This document shows positions 10,733-20,005 of a stretch of DNA of 64,000 nt, in pieces (position 1 is the first letter of the stretch; each line of letters opens with the position of its first letter). The notes below the pieces were generated by a model that ran no database searches, was not told where the DNA came from, and worked only from the letters and a program-made list of their open reading frames with translations. Source of the DNA: Triatoma infestans (taxonomy: Eukaryota > Arthropoda > Insecta > Hemiptera > Reduviidae); the NCBI GenBank assembly GCA_011037195.1, contig JAAEAF010000370.1:62001-126000 (forward strand), in the 5' to 3' direction. Both the position numbers and the translations under genes were made by a program.

Positions 10733-11022
10733 ATCACGAGGAGCGGTCAATAAAAATACCTTTTTTAAAATTATCTGACGTTTCGACAAATTTATTGTCT
10801 TCTTCACGGATAAAAATAAATAACCAGAAAGATTTTTTTTGGATGATATAGTTCAGTACATAAATGACTCTTTTCTTTCAAGTTTTGTTTAGTGCGTTTT
10901 TACCATGAAAGTTATGTGTAATCGTTTTTAACCGTTTTATTTTTTAACCGTGAAAAAGGCAATAAATTTGTCGAAACATCGGATAATTTTAAAAAAGTGT
11001 GTTTTTATTGACCGCTCCTCGT
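10733..11022. repeat. inverted repeat with hammerhead-like motifs (H)
   Basis: Arms of about 80 bp (10733-10812 and 10941-11022), both starting from 'gaggagcggtcaataaaaa', face each other across about 130 bp. Read inward from the left arm on the minus strand: GTGAAGA, a GACAA/TTGTC stem, GAAACGTC. This is a hammerhead core with the first C changed to G and with the palindrome ACGT as stem III. The right arm is more decayed. The outer motif 'ttgaccg.tcctc' also occurs at about 18670-18685 beside another such core. Confidence 0.55.
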
Positions 11023-11751
11023 CATTATTGGTCGAGAGTCAAATATCAACAATTGGATAACTAAACAAAAATTTTGAATTATATGAAACTATGTCAAATA
11101 AATTGTATATGCTCTTGAAAATGGCGAGTGTTTCGCCGAAACTTTGAGCAAATTTCAAAATAATTTGAAGTAAAATCAATTATTGAAGGCAATTAAAAAC
11201 TTGGTTTTTCATTTTTGCTTTAAGTAAGAAACAAGAAACAGTAATTATAAAAATATAAGTCGGATTAGGAATTATGTTTCTGTATACTTCAGTTCTGCGT
11301 AAACTTCACTCATATGTTTTATACACTAAAACATCATTATATATATATATATATATATAGGCATTAATCATGAAATTATTTCAGATAGTGCACGGTCAAA
11401 AGATTAAGAACAAGTGCCACAACCCTCGATTCCCTTATTTCTGGAACGATGGAATGAAGAAGGGGAAGAGGGTGGGAGCTTTAATGAAGATCAAAAAGAG
11501 ACGTTAAATTTGATTTTTAAAATGGCTGTTTTTTTTTTTTCAACAAATTGGCAGTTTGAGGCACTTAAGAGCCAAAGGTAGATATTAATGTCAACATGTT
11601 GTTTTCCAGCCCTCAAAAACAAAATAAACTGGTAATGTATAAAACACAAACAAAACCGTAAATTAAATAAATAAATTTTCCATTACAACTACTTTTTTAC
11701 ATTATTTTGTGTGCATTATCTTATTTCACACTTTCTATTTGGTAAATATAT
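11023..11751. other. nothing recognised
   Basis: AT-rich, with an (AT)n run at about 11338-11360 and a T run near 11530. No coding signal. Confidence 0.4.
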
Positions 11752-11880
11752 TTGTTATCAGTTAGCAGTGAAATAGATTCAATAATGAAAATTATTGGAG
11801 TTGGAGTTAAGAATTCTATACAGTATATATTTTACTCATATCCATAATTAACTTGGCTTCACTTCTCTTATCTCTACTTC
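11752..11880 (+). repeat. dispersed repeat, copy 2 of 2
   Basis: Diverged copy of 9185-9345, same orientation. Confidence 0.5.
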
Positions 11881-11990
11881 TCTATAAACAATCGGGTAGT
11901 TGTCAGCGAGTGAATTAATAGTACAAGTGGTGTAAATCTTCTAAACTTAGTGAACAAATATATCTTAATATCTACAAGAGAAATAAATAC

Positions 11991-11999
11991 CTGTTCCAT
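11991..11999 (-). CDS. possible 9-nt start exon of the coiled-coil gene
   Basis: The minus strand reads ATG GAA CAG followed directly by GTATTT, a usable donor. Its phase 0 fits exon 7229-6946, giving a start MEQTQAEYSD. Tiny start exons occur, but nine bases are weak evidence. A different upstream exon is possible. Confidence 0.3.
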
Positions 12000-12696
12000 T
12001 TTCCAATTTATTTTAGAGATGGCTTTTTTCTATATACTTTGTTTATTAAAAATTAAATCGTTTTATGACTAGAACAACTCAAACAAAAAACCAAAGGAAG
12101 AGTGGGAAACGTAAATATGATCAGTTCAGCATGGTTATCAAATAATACTAATCTTTTTGCAAACATAAAACTAACATTTTTTCGGAAGTATTTTTATTTA
12201 AAATGATTAAGCTATTAATGTGATTTTTTTATCTCAAAAAAATGAATACATTTAATCTATATGTTTTCATAATTTGCAATTTTAGCGCCTTCATTGGATT
12301 AAGTTACCTTCATGGAAATAACCTTCACTTTATTAGGTGGATATCTTGAATTGTACAAGTGGTATTTGTTTTCATAAGTAATTTGTTGAATTTGTTCTTG
12401 TTACTATTTGTATTATAAAATGGAAGCATAATTCACATTTTTTTATTGGTAATGTTAAATTTTTTTAGATTATTGCTACTTGATTTACGTTTTTGTTAGT
12501 ATTAACTATTTGCAAAGAAGTTGTTTTGCATTTAATTTCCTATCACTTAAATATGTTAATAGATTCTCAGAATTTAAGTGTATTTTGAGTTGTTTGAAGT
12601 TATTTTGACCTATTAACGATTAGGTTTATTTAGGAACTCTGGGGGATCAATAAAAGTGCCTTATTCTGCTTTCACATGATATAAGTTGTCACAAAC
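12000..12696. promoter_or_regulatory. possible shared divergent promoter region
   Basis: About 700 bp separate the proposed minus-strand start (11999) from the zinc-finger ATG (12697). If both starts are right, the two genes are head to head and share this AT-rich region. I see no clear TATA box or initiator, so this rests on gene layout only. Confidence 0.3.
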
Positions 12697-12870
12697 ATGA
12701 ATGATGGAACAGATTTGAATAGCTGTGATTTTTTTTGTACATGGGATAATAATATTTTAATCTCGAAAAACTACACACAAACATCAGGATTGTCTGTCCT
12801 CAAGGATTGTCCACTACTAGAGTCAGAAGTTGGAGATAGTTGGCCAGAAAAAAAAAAAACAGGACAAAAG
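12697..12870 (+). CDS. C2H2 zinc-finger gene, likely first coding exon
   Basis: ATG 12697 opens 58 codons (MNDGTDLNSCDFF...) to AAG|GTTCTT, phase 0, which fits exon 13243-13342 exactly. The donor is weak at positions +3 to +6. No fingers here; the exon is acidic and then lysine-rich (EKKKTGQK). The start is chosen because it is the first ATG of the only open frame that ends at an in-phase GT. Confidence 0.5.
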
Positions 12871-13242
12871 GTTCTTATTTTATTTCCATAAATTATATTG
12901 TAATAACTATATTCGATTTAATAATATTTTATACATATATGTCAATGTATATCACACATAATATATATATTGATATATATGTAGATGCTAATGTATCATT
13001 TTTATAAATATATATGTATTTTCTCAACATGGCAGCGTTAATTTTGTATTTTTATGAAGATCTATAAGAGGAATTATTAATTATCCAAATCTGGGTATTG
13101 ATTTGTAGTAACATTACTTGTTCAACAGGGTTTTATTAACTTTTGAAATGCTCCTATATTTAATGTTTTTCTTATAATTGAGTATCGAAAAGCTACATTA
13201 AAATAGTAATTTTACAATTGTTGTACTTCATTTCTGTTTCAG

Positions 13243-13342
13243 AAATCTCACGAAAACAAAGTTAAAGCATTTACTTGCTCTCATTGCTTTAAAGATTTTT
13301 CTAGCCGTAACTCACTGAGAGTTCACTTAAGAGTACATTCCG
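13243..13342 (+). CDS. C2H2 zinc-finger gene, exon with finger 1
   Basis: The acceptor is tttctgtttcag and the donor is GTATGA. It codes a linker, then finger 1 (C-SH-C, 12 residues, H-LRV-H). It ends in phase 1. The whole gene runs to 30088. Nine exons join to 510 codons with 13 C2H2 fingers and no Krueppel-type KRAB or ZAD domain visible. Such proteins are usually nuclear, sequence-specific DNA-binding factors. The target cannot be told from sequence. Confidence 0.85.
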
Positions 13343-13452
13343 GTATGACATGTTTGCATGTAAAACTTTATGTAAATTACTTTTTAAATTAACTTTATTG
13401 TATGTATGTTTACAACCAAGTAATTATGTTTTGATGTCTATAATTTGTGTAG

Positions 13453-13566
13453 GAAATAAATCCTACTGTTGTGAGCACTGTGGAAAGTTATTTTCACACA
13501 AAGCAACGTTACTTGGACATTTAACTAAAATTCACAGTATAAATCTTAAATCAGCTCATAGATGTA
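13453..13566 (+). CDS. C2H2 zinc-finger gene, exon with finger 2
   Basis: The acceptor is atttgtgtag and the donor is GTAAGT. The first two bases complete a glycine codon. Finger 2 is C-EH-C...H-LTKI-H. The exon then ends after the first cysteine of finger 3, so an intron splits that finger. A TAG lies just past the donor and is avoided by splicing. Confidence 0.88.
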
Positions 13567-13670
13567 GTAAGTAGCAAGTTCAGTGCTATATTAGTGAATA
13601 TTTATTTAAAATAAATGTAATGATATTTTGAAACTTTATAAAAAATAAATAAAATTATTTATTTTTGCAG

Positions 13671-13817
13671 CCATTTGTGGAAAGTTGTTCACTCGTAAAA
13701 ATGCTGTAAAAGTTCATATGGCTATTCATTTAGGATTTAAACCTTTTTCTTGTAAGATATGCTCTAAAAGTTTCTCCCAGAAAGTAACTAGAGATATCCA
13801 TGTCCTTACACATACAG
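13671..13817 (+). CDS. C2H2 zinc-finger gene, exon with fingers 3 and 4
   Basis: The acceptor is atttttgcag and the donor is GTATGT, 147 nt. It completes finger 3 (C-TI-C across the intron, H-MAI-H) and codes finger 4 (C-KI-C...H-VLT-H), joined by a linker close to the classic TGEKP type (LGFKPF). It ends in phase 1 before the 12-kb intron. Confidence 0.9.
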
Positions 13818-13911
13818 GTATGTACTATTATGTAACGAACATATACTTTACTCACAAATCCTGGCAAAGTGGCTAGTGCTGTTTTTTTCTCCTTGACAAT
13901 TAGATTAGACG

Positions 13912-14240
13912 CAGTGGTCTTCAAACTGTGTTCCGCGGAACCCCGGGTCAAAAAAAAATTATAAAGCACTCATACTAGTTGTCTAGTGTTTATTAACTAA
14001 AAAAATATAAAGATACATTTATTCATGCAGAATACCCAGAAGTTTCTTACACAGTTATAAACATTTTAATGGCATTCGGAACAGCGTATTTAAGCGGAAA
14101 ATCTTTCTCAACGTATGTGGCAACAAAAACAAAATATAGAAACAAATTACGTGCGGAATATTAAATGCGACTGCAGATAACATCACTAGAGAGTTCGACA
14201 GTTTGTGTAAAATAATGCAAGCCCCACCCAGTCACTAAAC
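13912..14240 (+). pseudogene. hAT transposon remnant (ZBED5-like type)
   Basis: A hAT-type end, CAGTGGTCTTCAAACTGTG, stands at 13912. About 150 bp later the plus strand codes AFGTAYLSGKSFSTYVATKTK and KYRNKLRAEY, then after a stop MRLQITS. This is the C-terminal dimerisation region of ZBED5-like hAT transposases. The body of the gene is deleted and two stops follow, so this is an internally deleted, dead copy in the big zinc-finger intron. Confidence 0.7.
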
Positions 14241-15265
14241 ATAATGCAAGGGTACGTGAAACCTGGAGCTCGAGTTAATGCTATCAATGAATGAGTAAAT
14301 TACATTAATTTTATTTCGAAACTTATTAATAAAAAATACAATACTTTTCTTTAAATATCTCTAAAAAAGTACCTGTAACATATTGCAGTTTTCGACACTC
14401 CCTTATGAAGAAGACATTCTATTTCGTGGGATACAAATACACATAATAGTAAAGATAAAATTCAAGTACAAAATGTTGACAACATATAACAAACATACAA
14501 ATCAACGAAATTAATGTTAATTAAAGTAAACTATAGGTCTTCAATTGAAGTGGGATTCTAGTATATAAATTAGCAATTATGTCTTCAATCTTCAAATATG
14601 TGACTTTAAATATATATATTTATTTCGATAATTTTATTGCTCCCATATTATCACATAACAACAAAATGTAGATCTAATTCACAAAAGGTTGTCACAACCA
14701 AATACACCTTGAAAGACAAATGCTACTGCCAAAATCTCTGTCAATAAAGTTTAGTGACCCGTTTTTTTATTGAACCATGATGAATCAGTAATTAAGGGCC
14801 GATTATTTAAGTTTGCTAGTTCAGGCACTGAAATTAACTGATAAATTATTACCATTCTTGCTAAATTCAAGTTTGAGAGCGACAGTTACTTTTAAATGTC
14901 TGAAAGTCCTCTTTGCTACCATCTAGTGATTAATTCTCCGGTGAGGTGATTATGTAGTAGGTTCCAGCCCCTTGCGGAATTTACGGAAATGACAAGCTGG
15001 CCAGAGCCAGCCATCCCCAGCCTGATCTGCCTATCCCACTTTCCATTAAGAGGATTGTCAGTGACGTTAGTAAAGAAAAGCTCGTTGTAGAAATGAGGAT
15101 ATATCGCAGGGTCAGCGCTAGGATGCCTTTCTTGTTTCCCCAAATAAGCGACTCCCTGAAAATCTTCCAAGACTATAGTAGGCAACTATATCAGGCTACT
15201 GCTTATTTATTTATTTATCTATTCATATTACATCAAACAACGGCTAGCGCCAAAATGGTTTAATA
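14241..15265. other. intron sequence with an unexplained GC-richer patch
   Basis: Mostly AT-rich. Between about 14916 and 15185 the base composition rises. The minus strand is open for 89 codons there (MPTIVLEDFQGVAYLGKQER...), and I do not recognise the protein. It may be an old LINE piece. Confidence 0.4.
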
Positions 15266-15267
15266 TA

Positions 15268-16561
15268 CGAGGGTAAGTCAATAATTATCCGCAATATGGT
15301 TATATTTTTCATGATATTGGTAGTACTGTCGTGAAGCATAGAGGCGCATGCGTGGTTTCGTTGTTGTTATGCCTGCACAGGTTAGACTATTGTGACTGTC
15401 GTGCTCTTAACCATGGCTGCTCCGCTTTCTGTTTGCACCAAAGAAGAGCAGCGTTCAGTGATCCGTTTTTTGTGGTCGGAAGGTGTACCAGGGGCCGAAA
15501 TTCATCGAAGACTTTCGGTACAGTACGGGAACAGTGTGTTGCCTCAACGGTGTGTCTACGAATAGATTGTAAAATTCAAAGATGGTCGTACGAGTGTTAC
15601 GCATGACGAAGGAGCCGGACGACCATTTGCCGCTACAAATGAGGAGAACATTGAACGTGCAAGTGAAATGATTGTGATGGACAGACGGGTAACTATTGAT
15701 AAAGTGGCTCATTGTCTGCAAATTAGTCATGGTTCTGCCTACGAAATCATCCACAACAGACTTGGGTTTCATAAAGTCTGTGCAAGATGGGTCCCAAAAC
15801 AACTCACACAGTTGCATAAACAACAGCGCTTGGACATCTACCAAAAACATTTGGATCGCTATGGTAATGAACTTGACATCTTCTTAAACAAAATCGTCAC
15901 CGATGACGAAACATGGATCGATCATTACGAGCCGGGGAGTAAACGGCAGAGAATGGAATGGAAACATCCCAATTCGCCCTGCAAGAAAAAGTTCAAAAGC
16001 CAACCATCCGCAGGAAAACTGATGCTTACAGTTTTTTGGGACTCACAAGGCGTAGTACTGGAACATTATCAGGAAAGGGGCATAACAATAAACAGTGCGC
16101 GTTACAGTGAGATGCTTACTGACAAGTTGAAGCCTGCAATTCGAAGCAAACGCCGAGGACTGCTGTCAAAAGGTGGTATGTGTTGTTGCACGACAATGCC
16201 CGTCCACATACTGCTGCCCACACTGTTGAAACGCTTCAGAAACTCAATTTTGAAGTCCTGGATCATCCTCCGTATAGTCCTGACCTTGCTCCATCGGACT
16301 TCCACTTGTTTGGTCCACTCAAAGAGGCATTAAGGGGGCGTAGATTTACCTCGGATGAAGCAGTAAAAGAAGCGGTGCATTCCTAGCTAGCAGCTCAACC
16401 AAAAACCTTCTTTTATGACGGCTTCAGAAAGCTTGTGCAACGATGGACCAAGTGCATTGAAAAGCAAGGGGATTATGTTGAAAAATAATGTTTTCTATTT
16501 GTATTACAATAAATTACAATAAAATTTATAACTACATTGTGGATAATTATTGACACCGTCG
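15268..16561 (+). mobile_element. mariner transposon 2 (Tc1/mariner, DD34D)
   Basis: A 1294-bp element with imperfect inverted repeats. The left end starts CGAGGGTAAGTCAATAATTA. The right end, read inward, starts CGACGGTGTCAATAATTATC. TA flanks both sides (15266-15267 and 16562-16563). It belongs to a different mariner lineage from copy 1, judged by its TIRs and protein. It is inserted in the zinc-finger gene's largest intron, same strand. Confidence 0.93.
15413..16488 (+). pseudogene. mariner 2 transposase, two stops and a frameshift
   Basis: ATG 15413 opens a frame that runs to the natural TAA at 16486-16488, about the normal length. Damage: TAG at 15563-15565, a frameshift near 16170, and TAG at 16384-16386. 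Both stops sit where a tryptophan (TGG) is expected. The catalytic residues remain: DDETW (D at 15905), HDNARPH (D at 16192) and PSDFHLF (D at 16297), the last two 35 codons apart. Confidence 0.92.
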
Positions 16562-16739
16562 TATATACATATATAACACTACAAAAACTGGTTACACTTT
16601 TGACTTCACTGAAACTACAATAGTTGATAGAGAAAAGAATTCACAAAACATACAATTTTTGGAAATGATTCACATTAATAGAAACAGCACATCAATTTTA
16701 AAACAGACATTGCTGATCTTAATGCCATATACACAAATT

Positions 16740-16909
16740 GAGTGTGAAACTAAGTTGCTCTGTGCAAGTCTGTGTTGTCACACTGTCTGAAAAACGCATC
16801 CTGAAGATGGGCGAACGCCCGAAACCGGTCGATGACCACAAAATGAAGCAGGCTACACGGAAAACGTCTCTGATGCTTTCCAGCTCTGCGGAACCAACCA
16901 CCACAACAA
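16740..16909 (+). mobile_element. single-unit hammerhead element C
   Basis: A 170-bp element between 13-bp direct repeats ATATACACAAATT (16727-16739 and 16910-16922). It is one full unit of the family seen as inverted pairs in elements A and B, ending in 'accaaccaccacaaca'. It defines the monomer. Its size matches reported metazoan retrozyme monomers (about 170 bp upward). It carries one complete hammerhead motif and no open frame. Confidence 0.85.
16797..16834 (+). ncRNA. hammerhead ribozyme motif, element C
   Basis: Same 38 nt as in element B: CATC, CTGAAGA, U, GGGC-GAAC-GCCC, GAA, ACCGGT, C, GATG. All invariant positions are kept. The predicted cleavage site is after C16830. Confidence 0.77.
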
Positions 16910-16922
16910 ATATACACAAATT

Positions 16923-17633
16923 TATTGAAATAATGATACCGCTTGTTTCCCAACACTGCTAAATTATAAATATAACCTATCAGGAAACTGTAACCTGCCA
17001 TATTGTGTGATCCAGTTAAGTGTTATCTTGAAAATGACCTGGCTCCCAGGTTGTACGCTCGATATTGTATAATAAAAGTGTTTCATACAAATTAAGGACT
17101 TTTTTGTCATTTAATTTTTAACCATCATATTTTGTACAAGTTTTAAGTCCAATAAACAAAACAAACATAGTATTTTCTTCTAGTTTTTTTTGTATGTAAG
17201 CCACTATTACGAACATTAGATAAATTTTCAAATTTACCTAAACATTTAAAGAGAATATACTTGTATATAATATTAAAGTTTATCTTAGACGATAAACTTT
17301 CAACACTTTTATGCATTCTTTTCACCATAGGGTACACTTAAAAATTTTTATTGCCTAATGTTGCCTAATTTTATTTTAAATAACTGTGCATTTTATGTAC
17401 TAGCTTAAATGAAGAAAGATTCGTTTAAAAGTTTCTAAATTTTCAGACACAGCTCTCTTCCATTGTTGATTATACTTTCCAAAAGAGAGCGCCAATAACG
17501 TTGAACCAACTCTATATAACATTTAAAAATTACGCCACAAATTTATTTTGAATGGCCTAAAATAATTTTTTTTGGAAAAATATTATAAATAATAATGATG
17601 GTTGGTTTATATATGTTTAATAGCTGTTTTATT
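16923..17633. other. intron sequence, nothing recognised
   Basis: AT-rich with no supported feature. Confidence 0.35.
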
Positions 17634-18240
17634 ATTTGTTACTTGGTTAATAATTAATGAACCCTTTTAAACAGCCAAAAATGATTTATTGGTTAGAAAT
17701 CCAACGTTTCCGCACTTCACGTGCCATTTTCATAGGAAAATTTTCATTTTTTACGTTACTTGATTACACATTATCATCATGTATACTGAGGCTTCGTTAA
17801 TTTATATTATTAAATCTGCCAAAACATTTTGTGTTGTTGTCCAAAAAATTTTTTGTTGTATGTAGTTAATACAAACTTTTTTGTTGTATGTAGTTAATAC
17901 AAAATTTTTTATATTCTTTTAGCCTCGTTAGTATATTTAGCCCACGTGGTTATTGAATTTTAAATGTTGTTCAATTTATATTTTAGTATTTTTTGTTGTT
18001 TCCATTATGGCTGTTTCAAATTAGTCACCTAGCTAACCGGGCTATTCATGGAGTCCACCATGAGGCCATAAGGCCATTAACGAAGCCTCAGTATACATGA
18101 TGATAATGTGTAATCAAGTAATGTAAAAAATAAAAATTTTCCTATGAAAATGGCACGTGAAGTGCGGAAACGTTGGATTTCTAACCAAATTTTTGGCTGT
18201 TTAAATAAAAGGGTTCATTAATTATTAACCAAGTAACAAA
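17634..18240. repeat. 607-bp inverted-repeat element with GAAACGTT cores
   Basis: Arms of about 165 bp (17634-17799 and 18078-18240) are nearly perfect inverted copies around about 280 bp. Each arm, read towards its outer end, has CTATGA (a hammerhead core lacking one G), a GCAC-GTGAA-GTGC stem, then GGAAACGTTGG with palindromic ACGT. It has the same architecture as the other hammerhead pairs, so it may be a pair of PLE-type pseudo-LTRs with the coding part lost. A direct doublet of about 30 bp ('ttttttgttgtatgtagtta') lies in the centre at about 17850-17900. Confidence 0.6.
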
Positions 18241-18599
18241 AAATGATAGGTTTATATTTGCTTTAGCATTTCAAATTAAAAGGAATAGTTATAGTCATTT
18301 TTGAGAACATTCCAAAAAAACTCAAAAACTTGGGGTAGATCGATTTACTCCAAATCTGGAATTTTCCAATGCTTCTATTGTATATTAATTACTTTAATTT
18401 TCCTTATTAGTAACTTTTAATTTTCTTTTTTATGTTTCTATGATGTAACAAATGTTTAAATATTTAAAAAAAGATTAAAAATTCTTTCTCCACATCTTTA
18501 CGTTTTTTTGAATTTCTTTTTTCTTTGGTTTGTTTTTATGTTTGTTATTATTCTGCATTTTACAGTATTTTTAATGCATTGTGGTTCCTCATTGCATTG

Positions 18600-18690
18600 T
18601 TTTTTAGATTAATGCCTTGATAAAGACAGGAAACTCCGTCGAAACGTTGGCGCAATTGAATGTTTTTTCTTGACCGATCCTCACCAAATT
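18600..18690 (+). ncRNA. hammerhead-like remnant K
   Basis: CTTGATAA, then a GAC/GTC stem, then GAAACGTTGG, followed by 'ttgaccgatcctc', which matches the outer part of the inverted repeat at 10733-11022. The core is degenerate. Probably a decayed pseudo-LTR end. Confidence 0.35.
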
Positions 18691-18815
18691 TCTTCATAAC
18701 ATTATGTAAATATTAAGCCATACATAATCATTTGTACTACCTACTATGGGAGCTAACCATCATGTCCGCACCCTTGTATTGATGTTAGGGTAACTAGCAA
18801 AAACATTTTCATGAA

Positions 18816-20005
18816 ATGCCAGAAGAGACAGTTTTGGTTGGATGCGCAGACGACGTGGCAGCACTTGTTGCCGCCCGCGATGTCGAGAAAGCCCAACTAT
18901 TGTTGAATAGGGTGATGCGTATCGTCAATAAATGGATGACGGAGCACGGACTGTCATTAGACTGTCCAAAACAGAGATCGTGGTCCTAACAATAAAGAGG
19001 ATCCCCACGAGCATATCATGGCGTGTCGGAGAAGAGGTTGTTACCTCGAAGAGCACTGCCAAGTATCTGGGGTTGACGATTGATGGTAAGCGGAGCTTCG
19101 GTAAGCAAATTCAGAGTGCAGCGGATAAGGCCGCGAAGAGTGTTGCGTATGCTGATGGCAAACGTTGGCGGCCCCCGGGGCAGTACACGCCGAGTGTTGA
19201 TGAGTGTGGCACATCAGTTCTTCTTTGCGGAGCTGAGGTGTGGGCAGACGCTCTTAACAAGGAGGCTTATAGGAAAAGAATGGCTCGAGTGCAGCGGCTG
19301 GGTGCGCTGAGGTTGCTCTGCATCTCCGCGGCTGGGTCTGAGCCAGCGGTTCTTGTAATTGCCGGAGTGATCCTGATTGCATTCCTTGCAAGGGAACGCA
19401 AGACGCTCCACGAAAGGAAGGCAGAGGGGAGTAAGGAGAGGTGGCTTTCCGGAGGTGCCAGGCTTCCGGAAGATGATCTGCGGGGCCAATGGACCGCTAA
19501 ATTGATTAGGGAGGTAAAGGCATGGACAAAGAGGCCACCAGCGGAAGTAGACTTTTACGTCACACAACTCCTGAGCGGGCATGGTTATTTCAGGGCGTAC
19601 CTGAAAAAATAGGAAAAGCAGAGAATGAGGAATGCCTTTACTGCCTCGGCAGTAAAGACGATGCTTCCCACACGTTTTTTTTCCTGCGGTCGGTGGGAAC
19701 GGCTGAGAAGTGACCTCGAGGCGGTGGTTGGGCGACAGACCCCAGATACTCTGGTTGAGGCGATGTTGGTCAGGGAGACCACTGCAGACTGTAGTAAGGT
19801 ACGCCAGAGACATTCTTCAGCGGAAGAAGCAGGACCTGGACGAGTGCCAGGGGTAAGGACAGAGGCCTAGTGCTGAAGTAATGCTGGTTACCAGTGAATC
19901 CAGGCTAGGCCTCGCAGCAGGGTGGTGTTTTAGCCGGTAGTCCAATTTGGGAATCCAGCACAGCAGCGTCTCTATGTGCGTAAATCGTATCCCCCCCCCC
20001 AAAAA
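18816..20005 (+). pseudogene. R1-like LINE, 5' truncated
   Basis: Starts abruptly at RT motif C (VGCADDVAALV; the usual YADD has become CADD). Then come the thumb region (AKYLGLTIDGKRSFGKQI) and the C-terminal part typical of R1-clade ORF2 (TAKLIREVKAW, FYVTQLLSGHGYFRAYL, then a CLYCLGSKDDASHTF knuckle). Frameshifts occur near 18958 and after 19612. It is distinctly GC-richer than the intron around it. The 3' end abuts the 3' end of the next LINE at a run of ten C followed by A. It is not in 28S rDNA, so it is a dispersed member or a relic. Confidence 0.8.

Noticed and set aside
19214..19813. Open frame of 199 codons on the minus strand
   Set aside because: It lies antisense to the R1-like LINE, whose plus strand carries real RT and knuckle motifs. 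Its own protein has no recognisable pattern.
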